A stretch of DNA of 34,900 nt, from the NCBI GenBank assembly GCA_009786975.1, contig WRGX01000215.1, positions 1 through 34,900 on the forward strand, given 5' to 3'. A program made the translations under genes and the position numbers. The stretch comes from Defluviitaleaceae bacterium. GTDB lineage: Bacteria; Bacillota; Clostridia; Lachnospirales; WQUN01. The notes beneath the pieces are model-generated. The model did not search any database. It was not told the DNA's origin and saw only the letters and a program-made list of their open reading frames with translations. Each line of letters starts with the position of its first letter. Position 1 is the first letter of the stretch. Of this stretch, positions 7,503 through 14,000 are shown one piece after another.

Positions 7503-7877
7503 CTACGCTAAAAAGTCTTTGATAATGGTAGTTCGCTCTGCTCCGTCCTTGTCCGCGTCCTGTACGCATAGCAGTAGCGCGTACTCGTGTAACTCCTCCA
7601 GTACCAAGGTAAGAATACGCTCGGTTGTGTCGGATTGGGTATCGTCTGCATTGAAGAATCCGCACATGGTAATAAACTTGCTATCGTCCGCGAAGCGTTG
7701 AAAATAGTTTTCGGGAAAAATACCATCGATTTCTTCAAGACAGAATAAATGCCCTTCTTGGAATAAAGATTCTCCGTCATCTAATATGAAGCCTTTGAAA
7801 TGCGCGGTGAGATACTTTTCCAGTTTTTTGCTAATTTCGACTGCGTTCATTCCTTTAACGCTCAAGCCCTTGCCCAT
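7503..7877 (-). CDS. Hypothetical protein of the mobile element
   Basis: The gene encodes 124 residues, acidic and soluble, without a recognised domain. AGAAGGTGA lies about 5 bases before the ATG at 7877. The frame is open further to 7913, but that part overlaps a terminator hairpin. The sequence has a helix-rich N-terminus (NAVEISKKLEKYLTAHF) and a C-terminal helix (ERILTLVLEELHEYALLL). It is the first gene of the leftward block. Function is unknown. Confidence 0.55.
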   Translation of the reverse strand: MGKGLSVKGMNAVEISKKLEKYLTAHFKGFILDDGESLFQEGHLFCLEEIDGIFPENYFQRFADDSKFITMCGFFNADDTQSDTTERILTLVLEELHEYALLLCVQDADKDGAERTTIIKDFLA

Positions 7878-7903
7878 AAGTTCACCTTCTCTGTATAAAA
7901 ATA

Positions 7904-7930
7904 AGCCCGACAAAAAATCCTTGTCAGGCT
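7904..7930 (-). terminator. Terminator upstream of the 124-residue gene
   Basis: On the minus strand AGCCTGACAA pairs with TTGTCGGGCT (one G-U) and is followed by TATTTTTATA. It would stop leftward transcripts coming from the tRNA side before the element's genes. Confidence 0.55.
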
Positions 7931-8067
7931 GTACAGCTACTAAAAAAATAATATACGATTGATTTTTTGATAAATACGGTTTAGTATGCGCGGCAAAGCC
8001 GCTACAGCCCTATTTTGGCTCGTGCCTCGCCAAAACAGGGAATCCATGACAATATGTAGACAAAAAA

Positions 8068-8092
8068 GGTGACGAGCGTTAACGCCGTCACC
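8068..8092 (-). terminator. Hairpin with T6, minus strand
   Basis: GGTGACG and CGTCACC flank a central palindrome GCGTTAACGC, with one bulged base. The minus strand continues with TTTTTTG. It is a likely intrinsic terminator and also part of the inverted-repeat cluster. Confidence 0.5.
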
Positions 8093-8298
8093 AAAAAAAT
8101 CGCGCTCAATCAGAATTTTTGAAGCAAGCACCCCAAAGCGACGTCGCTTGCGTCGCTCGTTGGTCGCTTCCTTGAAATTATTGGACGAGTAAAATGATTT
8201 TTCAGCGTCCATTCGTCGCCGCAATAGGTGAAACCAATTGAAAACAAACGCGAATACATACGAATGAGTGACAAGAATTTCCATAATTCAGGACATGA

Positions 8299-8343
8299 AA
8301 AAAGGTTAAATTACTGAACAAACCCAGTAAACTCAACCTTTTT
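8299..8343 (-). terminator. Terminator of the tRNA-Trp gene
   Basis: AAAAAGGTT and AACCTTTTT pair, with a second stem TTACTG/CAGTAA inside, and T-runs follow on both strands. It starts 18 bases downstream of the tRNA 3' end on the minus strand. Confidence 0.6.
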
Positions 8344-8360
8344 CATTTTCCCCGATATTA

Positions 8361-8433
8361 CAGGGGCAGAAGGATTTGAACCCTCGACATTCGGTTTTGG
8401 AGACCGACGCTCTACCAGCTGAACTATACCCCT
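8361..8433 (-). tRNA. tRNA-Trp (anticodon CCA)
   Basis: A full cloverleaf can be folded on the minus strand. The acceptor AGGGGTA pairs with TGCCCCT, the D arm is GTTC..GAGC, the anticodon loop CTCCAAA has CCA at 8400-8398, and the T arm is GAGGG TTCAAAT CCTTC. The discriminator base is G, as expected for bacterial tRNA-Trp. CCA is not encoded, so the cca gene in this window would be needed to mature it. The 3' end faces the mobile element. Confidence 0.95.
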
Positions 8434-8483
8434 AAAGCGGGACAGGGGGGTGCCCCGCAAATTTTATTATAGAATGGAAGTGA

Positions 8484-8512
8484 TTGACTGTCAATTGAAT
8501 TTTGAATATTAT
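8484..8512 (+). promoter_or_regulatory. Sigma-A promoter of the CDF gene
   Basis: TTGACT (8484-8489), a 17-base spacer and TATTAT (8507-8512). Transcription would begin near 8519. This argues against a start codon using the GGAGGG at 8514-8519 and favours the GTG at 8546. Confidence 0.65.
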
Positions 8513-8545
8513 TGGAGGGAATACATATTGAGGGAGTGGAAGCGC

Positions 8546-9469
8546 GTGGAAAAATCTAACGAGCGGATTGCTATGCGGGTTGCGCGGAACAGTATCCTGA
8601 TAAACGTTGGGTTGGCGGCGTTTAAACTTTTTGCAGGGCTTGTTGGCGGCTCGGCGGCGATGGTTGCCGACGCGGTGCATTCTATTACGGATTTGGTCGG
8701 CACGGCTATCGCGATTGTCGGGATAAAATTGGCGGGGCGCAAGGCGGATAAGGACCATCCCTATGGACACGAGCGGTTCGAATGCGTGGCAACGCTTGCG
8801 CTGGCGGTGCTGATTTGCGTTGTGGGGCTTGGCATCGGATGGAGCGGTGTGCAAACTGTTTTTGCGGATTTGGCGGGAGAGCTTGAAACGCCGGAGGCGC
8901 GCTTGCTTGTTCTGCCGCTTATTGCGGCGGCGGCTTCGATTGCTGTGAAAGAGGGCATTTTTTGGTACGTGCGGGCGGCGGCGAAAAAAATTGACTCCGG
9001 CGCGCTTATGGCGGACGCTTGGCATTCCCGTGCCGACGGGCTTTCATCCATCGGCAGCTGTATCGGAATCTTGGGCGCGATGCTTGGGCATCCCGTTATG
9101 GACGCGGTTGCCGCCGTTGTTATTTGCTTGTTTATCGTGAAAACCGCGGTGCAAATTGCCGTGGAATCGCTGGGAAAAATGACCGACCGCGCTTGTGATG
9201 ACGAGACCGTTGAGGCTATGCGTGCGCTTATTTTGGCGCAAGAGGCGGTTGCGTCCGTTGATGTTTTGCGCACGCGGATTTTTGGTAATCGGATTTATGT
9301 TGACGTTGAAATCGGCGTTGACGCCGAGGCGACTTTTCGTCGGGCGCACGATGTTTCGCATCGTGTGCATGATGCGATTGAAGCGGAATTTCCAAAGGTG
9401 AAGCACTGTAAAGTTCATGCGAATCCGGTGGAGCCGACCACGGCGGCGGGGGACGCCGAGGGGGTATAG
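8546..9469 (+). CDS. Cation diffusion facilitator (CDF) metal transporter
   Basis: The gene encodes 307 residues with six predicted membrane segments and a cytosolic C-terminal domain. CDF proteins export Zn, Fe, Mn or Co by proton antiport. Seen are DAVHSITD in TM2 and DAWHSRAD in TM5, both HxxxD metal-site motifs of the family, and the HPYGHERFE loop after TM3. HxxxD in both helices is more typical of Zn-type than of FieF-type members, but the metal is not certain. GTG at 8546 has AGGGAG 9 bases upstream. TTG at 8528 (GGAGGG 8 bases upstream) is the alternative, but that site overlaps the promoter's expected start point. The stop is one base from the 158-bp palindrome. Confidence 0.9.
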   Translation: MEKSNERIAMRVARNSILINVGLAAFKLFAGLVGGSAAMVADAVHSITDLVGTAIAIVGIKLAGRKADKDHPYGHERFECVATLALAVLICVVGLGIGWSGVQTVFADLAGELETPEARLLVLPLIAAAASIAVKEGIFWYVRAAAKKIDSGALMADAWHSRADGLSSIGSCIGILGAMLGHPVMDAVAAVVICLFIVKTAVQIAVESLGKMTDRACDDETVEAMRALILAQEAVASVDVLRTRIFGNRIYVDVEIGVDAEATFRRAHDVSHRVHDAIEAEFPKVKHCKVHANPVEPTTAAGDAEGV

Positions 9470-9470
9470 T

Positions 9471-9628
9471 GTCCCATCCCGCAAAAAAGCGAAGTTGCCG
9501 CGCGGTCTTTTCGCCGAAAGCCTGCGTCAGCACTCTCCTTGCGTGCCTAAAGGCACGCGGCGTCGGTGCTTCCTTGTCTTTCGACGAAAATCCTCGCGCG
9601 GCAACTTCGCTTTTTTGCGGGATGGGAC
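9471..9628. repeat. 158-bp palindromic element (MITE-like or giant terminator)
   Basis: The arms 9471-9504 and 9595-9628 are a perfect 34-bp inverted repeat beginning GTCCCATCCCGC. The symmetry continues imperfectly inside and ends in a perfect GCGTGCC/GGCACGC stem with a TAAA loop at 9541-9558, exactly at the centre. Each arm holds a T6/A6 run after GCGAAG/CTTCGC, so a bidirectional terminator is also possible. ATAGT stands directly before the left arm and, offset by one base, after the right arm, which might be a remnant target duplication. It separates the CDF gene from pyrF. Confidence 0.85.
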
Positions 9629-9657
9629 AATAGTCGAATGCAAAATTTTGAAAGCGA

Positions 9658-10554
9658 GTGAAAAATGTGATAATCGACAGATTGATTGGGCGTATTCGCG
9701 AAACCGCGCCGATTGTTGTGGGGCTTGACCCGCGGCTTGAGCAGATTCCTTCATATATAAAGGAAGGGCGGACCGCGCCGGATGCTTTTTTTGAGTTTAA
9801 CAAGGGGATTATCGACGCGGTTTGCGATATTGTTCCCGCCGTTAAGCCGCAAATTGCGATGTACGAACAGTATGGAGAAAAAGGGCGTGCGTGTTATCTG
9901 CGGACGATTAAATATGCGCAACAAAAGGGTCTTGTCGCACTCGGTGACGTCAAGCGCGGCGACATCGCAAGCACGGCAGAGGCGTATTCTGCAGGACATT
10001 TGGGACGATTGCGTGCCAGTGGAAAGCCTCCCGTGCGCGCTGATTTTATCACGGTCAACCCGTATCTCGGCCTCGACTCGGTTAGCCCGTATTTTGCGGA
10101 CATGCAAGCACATGACAAGGGGATTTTTGTTTTGGTGAAAACGTCGAACCCCGGCAGTCGCGACATACAGGACTTAATTTTGCAGAACGGCAAGCCGCTT
10201 TACGAGCATGTTGGCGGGCTTGTGGAAAAATGGGGCGCGGATTTTGTCGGCGCGGAGGGGTACAGCGCGGTTGGCGCGGTTGTCGGCGCGACGCATCCCG
10301 AAGAAGCCGCGCGGTTACGGAAAATTATGCCGCACACGTTTTTTCTTGTGCCGGGCTACGGTGCGCAGGGCGGCAGCGGGAAGGATTTGGCGGGACTTTG
10401 GGACGGCGATAAATTCGGCATGATTGTGAACAGTTCGCGCGGGATTACCGGCGCGTATCTTTCCGGCGAGTTTAAACGCGACGAAAAGGATTTTGCCTCC
10501 GCCGCAAGGGATGCCGCTGTTGAAATGAAGCGGGATTTGGAGGCGTTTATGTAG
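9658..10554 (+). CDS. pyrF: Orotidine 5'-phosphate decarboxylase, long (type 2) form
   Basis: The gene encodes 298 residues. It converts OMP to UMP, the last step of de novo pyrimidine synthesis. The catalytic D-x-K-x-x-D is at residues 97-102 (DVKRGD), followed by the IASTAEAYS segment typical of the roughly 300-residue subfamily. VGLDPR near residue 21 and the late NSSRGITGAYL phosphate-binding segment also fit. GTG at 9658 is used; GTG at 9667 is possible, and neither has a strong ribosome binding site. It lies about 100 bases upstream of pyrK, with a decayed repeat copy between them beginning at the stop codon. Confidence 0.92.
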   Translation: MKNVIIDRLIGRIRETAPIVVGLDPRLEQIPSYIKEGRTAPDAFFEFNKGIIDAVCDIVPAVKPQIAMYEQYGEKGRACYLRTIKYAQQKGLVALGDVKRGDIASTAEAYSAGHLGRLRASGKPPVRADFITVNPYLGLDSVSPYFADMQAHDKGIFVLVKTSNPGSRDIQDLILQNGKPLYEHVGGLVEKWGADFVGAEGYSAVGAVVGATHPEEAARLRKIMPHTFFLVPGYGAQGGSGKDLAGLWDGDKFGMIVNSSRGITGAYLSGEFKRDEKDFASAARDAAVEMKRDLEAFM

Positions 10555-10638
10555 CGCGCCAAGCGCGCAGCGGAAACCGGAGGAGCATGTGATACTTTTG
10601 CCGCGCATGTTCTCGAATCCGGGCACGATTTTCGGATA
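10554..10638 (-). repeat. Decayed copy of the 90-bp repeat, reverse orientation
   Basis: GCGCGCCAAGCGCGC starts at the last base of the pyrF stop codon. Eroded forms of the ACCGG, GAGCATGTG and TCTCGAATCCGGG segments of the family follow. No T-run is present on the transcribed strand. Confidence 0.65.
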
Positions 10639-10653
10639 AAATGGGGTGGCTTA

Positions 10654-11436
10654 ATGAGCGAAAAAATTTTTGCGTCGGCGCGGGTTGTGCAAAATTTGCA
10701 AATTGCGCCGGAGATTTTTTCGATGGTGCTTCACGCGCCGGAGATTGCGGCGACGGCGAGGCCGGGGCAGTTTGTTATGGTTTATTTGGAGCGCGGGGAC
10801 TTGCTTTTGCCGCGACCCATCAGTATTTGCGATGCGGATGCGGGCGCGGGGACTGTTGAGATTGTTTATCAGGTCGTCGGGAAGGGAACGGCGGCTTTGG
10901 CGCAGATAACGGCGGGGCATGTGAATATTCTCGGCGCGCAGGGTAATGGATTCGACACCGAGGGCATGTCGCCGGGGACGGTTGCCATTGTGGGCGGGGG
11001 TATCGGCACTCCGCCTCTGTTGTTCCTTGCTAAAAAATTGGCGGAAGCGGGTATTTCTGCCGATGTTTTTCTCGGTTTTCGCGACGCGCCGATTTTGGTT
11101 GAACGTTTCCGTGAGGTTGTCGAGCCGTTGGGCGGGAAGGTGCGCGTTGCGTCGGAAAGCGGAAGCCATGGGATACGCGGATATGTAACGGAGCTTTTTA
11201 CGATTAACGCACAAACCGAAAATTACACCAAAGTTTTCGCCTGCGGCCCCGCCCCCATGCTTCGCGCCTTAGCAGAAATTTCCCGCGCCGAAAGCATCCC
11301 CTGCCAAGTGTCCGTCGAGGAGCGTATGGCGTGCGGGCTTGGGACTTGCGTGGGGTGCGTGGTGCAAGTCGGCGGAAACTACGTGCGCGTCTGTACGGAA
11401 GGGCCTGTTTTTGACGCGTTGGATTTGTACGGATGA
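10654..11436 (+). CDS. pyrK: Dihydroorotate dehydrogenase electron transfer subunit PyrK
   Basis: The gene encodes 260 residues. PyrK passes electrons from the PyrD(B) FMN through FAD and a [2Fe-2S] cluster to NAD+. Seen are the flavin motif RPISI (54-58), the nucleotide-binding GGGIGTPP (114-121), CGPAPM (198-203) and four cluster cysteines C227, C232, C235 and C247. Start ATG follows GGGGTGG. pyrD, usually next to pyrK, is absent here; the next gene is a DUF218 gene overlapping by four bases. Confidence 0.93.
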   Translation: MSEKIFASARVVQNLQIAPEIFSMVLHAPEIAATARPGQFVMVYLERGDLLLPRPISICDADAGAGTVEIVYQVVGKGTAALAQITAGHVNILGAQGNGFDTEGMSPGTVAIVGGGIGTPPLLFLAKKLAEAGISADVFLGFRDAPILVERFREVVEPLGGKVRVASESGSHGIRGYVTELFTINAQTENYTKVFACGPAPMLRALAEISRAESIPCQVSVEERMACGLGTCVGCVVQVGGNYVRVCTEGPVFDALDLYG

Positions 11437-12197
11437 TGACGACTTTTCGCGTGGTGCTTTTCGTTATCGGCGTTTTGGCGGCGGCAAATTTTTTTGTGTC
11501 GCTGCTTTTTTCGTGGCATTTTGGCAGTGTTTTGCTTGGGCTTTTTGCGGCGGATTTGATTGCTTGCGCGATTTTTTTTGAGAAGTTGCCAAAGTGGGTG
11601 CGGGGCGCGATTTTGGGGGTTTATTGTGTGCCGATTGTTTTTGCGGCGTTTTTGGCGGGGTATGGCAATACGAGGCGGCCGCCCTCTATTGACTGCCCGT
11701 GTTGCGAATATGTTGTGATTGTGCTTGGCGCGGGGCTTCGCGACGGCGAACCCGGCGGGCATCTTGCGCGGCGGCTGGATACTGCCGCGGAATTTTTGCA
11801 CATTCATCACGTACCCGTTGTCGTAACCGGCGGACTTGGCGCAGGGCAGGCAATTACCGAAGCCGCGGCAATGGCGGCGTATCTTGAACGCGCGGGAATC
11901 GCGGCGGAGCGCATTTTGCTCGAAGACGCCTCGACGTCCACATACGAAAATTTGAAATTTGCGGCGCGAATTCTGCGAGAACGGGAAAGGTCATACAGCG
12001 ATTTACTTATGATGCCCACAAACGATGTGCATGTAATCGTCACAAACGATTTCCACATTTTCCGCGCAACGCGGCAGGCGCGGGCGTTGGGGCTTCCCGC
12101 ATACGGTCTGCCCGCGCCGACGCCGTGGCACAGCCTCGCGCCGAATTATTTAAGAGAAATGGCGGCGGTTGTGAATTATTGGGTATCGACGATTTGA
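11433..12197 (+). CDS. DUF218 (YdcF/ElyC/SanA-like) membrane protein
   Basis: The gene encodes 254 residues. Three hydrophobic N-terminal segments (to about residue 75) are followed by a DUF218 domain: VVIVLGAGLRDGEPGGHLARR, VVVTGG, the ITEAAAMAAYL helix, LLEDASTSTYENL and VIVTNDFHIFRA. Members of this family are linked to cell envelope functions, but their reactions are mostly unknown. The ATG lies in the pyrK stop (four-base overlap), indicating translational coupling. A link to pyrimidine synthesis is not implied. Confidence 0.85.
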   Translation: MMTTFRVVLFVIGVLAAANFFVSLLFSWHFGSVLLGLFAADLIACAIFFEKLPKWVRGAILGVYCVPIVFAAFLAGYGNTRRPPSIDCPCCEYVVIVLGAGLRDGEPGGHLARRLDTAAEFLHIHHVPVVVTGGLGAGQAITEAAAMAAYLERAGIAAERILLEDASTSTYENLKFAARILRERERSYSDLLMMPTNDVHVIVTNDFHIFRATRQARALGLPAYGLPAPTPWHSLAPNYLREMAAVVNYWVSTI

Positions 12198-12413
12198 AGG
12201 CGGTCAGATGTTACGAAAACTGTTCGTATCCTCTCCTTTATTTGCCATTTAATTGGGTTAAATCTTGACATTTTGTAATATTTTGCGATATTTACATAGT
12301 TTCGATCATAGTTTCGATGATGGTCTTAGGAATCAACAAACTCAAAAAAATAATGCCCCATTGATTCAATAGGGCATTGGCTTTTCGCGCCATTTCAGCG
12401 TGAATGTTTCATG
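12198..12413. other. AT-rich intergenic stretch with a promoter-like pair
   Basis: No gene was found. TTGACA (12265-12270) and TATTTA (12289-12294) are 18 bases apart on the plus strand and would drive a transcript of about 80 bases before the hairpin at 12352-12378. The stretch also carries the short direct repeat ATAGTTTCGAT. A small RNA is possible but unproven. Confidence 0.25.
12352..12378 (-). terminator. Intrinsic terminator, best on the minus strand
   Basis: AATGCCC/GGGCATT plus the inner ATTG/CAAT make a stable stem. The minus strand continues ATTATTTTTTTG, so it best ends leftward transcription of the PilO-like gene. On the plus strand only GGCTTTT follows. Confidence 0.7.
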
Positions 12414-12719
12414 GTAAGCTGCTCCCGGCTTCGAGGGAATACGTCGCCGCCGACACGTGTCCCCGGTGTCCAATGCGCGCAGTGCGCGCTTTTTTATTTT
12501 TGCAAAAAAGAGTCGGCGAGTGACACTCGCCGACTCTTTTTTTATGGGCTGGGAAACTGCTCCCGGCTTCGAGGGAACGCGTCGCCGCCCACACATGCCC
12601 CCGGTGCCCACCGCGCGCTTGGCGCGCTTTTTCAGCCAACAGTAAACTGCTCCCGGCTTCGAGGGAACGCGTCGCCGCCCGCACATGCCCCCGGTGCCCA
12701 CCGCGCGCTTGGCGCGCTC
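12414..12719 (+). repeat. Cluster of three 90-bp hairpin repeats with one palindromic terminator
   Basis: Three units share the core TCCCGGCTTCGAGGGAA, a variable 8-10-bp hairpin, CCCCGGTG and GCGCGC(TTG/AGT)GCGCGC, the first two followed by T-runs. The last two units are exactly 90 bases apart. After unit one comes the palindrome at 12504-12543. The third unit ends without a T-run directly at the stop codon of the minus-strand PilO-like gene. Confidence 0.85.
12504..12543. terminator. Palindromic bidirectional terminator (PAL), copy 1
   Basis: GAGTCGGCGAGTG, a single A, then CACTCGCCGACTC form a perfect 13-bp stem flanked by A6 and T7, so both strands carry a terminator signal. The same sequence recurs at 16673, 28323 and 34751. 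Confidence 0.85.
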
Positions 12720-13194
12720 ACCTCGCTCCGAAAATTGAAAATTGCAGGCGGAGCGAGGTGGTTTCTTCAATTAAAACGGTGAACGAGCGTATGTAACCGT
12801 GCGTATTTTGAAAATCGCGCAAAAAGTCGATTGTTCCGTCAAAATTGCCGTCGTATTCGGCGGCGACGCGTATTTCGTAGAGATTTTCATTTGGCGAGAT
12901 TTGTGATAGATTAGAAATCTCGTCGGTGGAAAATTCCAAAATTTCAAGCCCGAACTCCGCGCCGCGAGAGGCTGTTTCCGCGAGGGCGGACAAAATTTCT
13001 TCGTAATTCAAAAAGACGACGTCCGCGGAACTGCGAAATATTTCGCTCGAGGCGGCGTATCTTTGCTCCAAATTTCGCAGGCTTGAGAGTCCTGTTTGAA
13101 GCGAAAGCGCAGTCGGCGCAAGCCAAAAAAATCCCGCGAAAACGAGAAGCGCAAAGTTGAAAAGTCCAAAAATCCAAAATATTTTTTCTCTCAT
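12718..13194 (-). CDS. PilO/GspM-like membrane-anchored hypothetical protein
   Basis: The gene encodes 158 residues: one membrane segment (IFWIFGLFNFALLVFAGFFW) near the N-terminus, a helical linker, then an alpha/beta part ending in LYEIRVAAEYDGNFDGTIDF, which recalls PilO-type assembly proteins of type IV pilus or secretion systems. No other pilus gene is in the window, so the assignment is weak. No ribosome binding site precedes the ATG. TGATATAAT (extended -10, 13209-13201) ends seven bases before it, which suggests leaderless translation. The stop codon directly abuts a repeat copy, and its last codons contain a CCTCGCTCCG/CGGAGCGAGG hairpin. Confidence 0.5.
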   Translation of the reverse strand: MREKIFWIFGLFNFALLVFAGFFWLAPTALSLQTGLSSLRNLEQRYAASSEIFRSSADVVFLNYEEILSALAETASRGAEFGLEILEFSTDEISNLSQISPNENLYEIRVAAEYDGNFDGTIDFLRDFQNTHGYIRSFTVLIEETTSLRLQFSIFGAR

Positions 13195-13223
13195 ACAAAA
13201 ATTATATCATACGGGAGCATGTT

Positions 13224-13922
13224 TTGAAACTAAAAGAAGCAGATATGTATGGGCCAATAAAAACCTTGCTTACTTCGCAGGGTTTTATTGTGCGTGGGGA
13301 GGTTAAGGGCTGTGATATTGCGGCGGTTCGCGGCGAGGAACTTTGGATTGTTGAGATGAAATTAAGCGCGAATTTAACGCTGATTTTTCAGGCGATGGCG
13401 CGAAAGGAAGCGGCCGAGAACGTTTTCATCGCCGTTCCGCGTCCGAAATCCGGTCGGGACAAAAATTTTCGCGCGCTTAAAAAACTTGCGAAAAAACTCG
13501 AACTCGGCCTTATAACCGTCGCCCTTGACAGCCCCGCCAAACATGCGGAAATTTTGATTTTCCCCGAAGGCGCGGGCCGAGAAAACAAAAAATCCGCCGC
13601 AATAAAAAAAGAGATTTTTGGGCGTACAACGGACAGTTTAGGCGGAACATCGGGCAAAAAAATACACACGGCGTATCGCGAGCGCAGTGTTAAAATCGCG
13701 TGTTTGCTTGAATCGCGCGGCGCGCAAAGTGCGAAATCTCTGCGAGCAATGGGATGCGCGGACGACGCGTATACAATTTTGCGCGGAAACCCCTACGGCT
13801 GGTTTAAGAAAATTGCAAAGGGAACATACGATATTACCGAAATCGGCCAAAACTACTTAAATGATAACGAAAACGTCTCGTTAATTACATATTACCGCAT
13901 GAAAGCGGCTGAAACATTGTAA
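13224..13922 (+). CDS. DUF2161 family protein, PD-(D/E)XK nuclease-like
   Basis: The gene encodes 232 residues. The N-terminal domain has the nuclease-fold pattern E (GEVKG, about residue 26), D (GCDIAAVRG, 31) and E-x-K (WIVEMKLS, 44-46), after which come the helical Arg/Lys-rich segments of DUF2161. The family is classed as a putative phosphodiesterase; its substrate is not known. The C-terminal 70 residues look like a winged helix (SVKIACLLESRGAQSAKSLR). TTG at 13224 has GGGAG upstream. A TTGAAA-17-TATTTT promoter candidate lies at 13157-13185 inside the divergent gene. Confidence 0.75.
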   Translation: MKLKEADMYGPIKTLLTSQGFIVRGEVKGCDIAAVRGEELWIVEMKLSANLTLIFQAMARKEAAENVFIAVPRPKSGRDKNFRALKKLAKKLELGLITVALDSPAKHAEILIFPEGAGRENKKSAAIKKEIFGRTTDSLGGTSGKKIHTAYRERSVKIACLLESRGAQSAKSLRAMGCADDAYTILRGNPYGWFKKIAKGTYDITEIGQNYLNDNENVSLITYYRMKAAETL

Positions 13923-13949
13923 AATTTCAGGCAAAATCTATAAAATGTT

Positions 13950-13978
13950 TTGCATTGCCCTTTTTTGCGTGTTATACT
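13950..13978 (+). promoter_or_regulatory. Sigma-A promoter of the NYN-ftsQ pair
   Basis: TTGCAT (13950-13955), a 17-base spacer and TATACT (13973-13978). The ribosome binding site AGAGGTGG and the ATG at 14001 follow at suitable distance. Confidence 0.7.
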
Positions 13979-14000
13979 TGGACACAAAGAGGTGGATTTT

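Larger units (their letters stand above)
7878..8298. other. Structured intergenic stretch at the tRNA-proximal end of the element
   Basis: No convincing gene was found. A 114-codon frame on the minus strand (7940-8284) has no ribosome binding site and runs through the hairpins listed here. The stretch contains four inverted repeats between 7990 and 8149: GCGGC/GCCGC (7990-8002), a 12-bp near-perfect repeat (8008-8040), a hairpin around GCGTTAACGC (8068-8092) and the perfect palindrome AAGCGACGTCGCTT (8136-8149). It may be the recombinase-binding end, an origin, or a noncoding RNA. Confidence 0.45.

Noticed and set aside
7940-8284. 114-codon minus-strand frame before the tRNA
   Set aside because: No ribosome binding site, runs through four inverted repeats, composition not protein-like.
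12366-12782. Open frames across the repeat cluster after the DUF218 gene
   Set aside because: They are readings of the repeats, which are free of stops in several frames on both strands.
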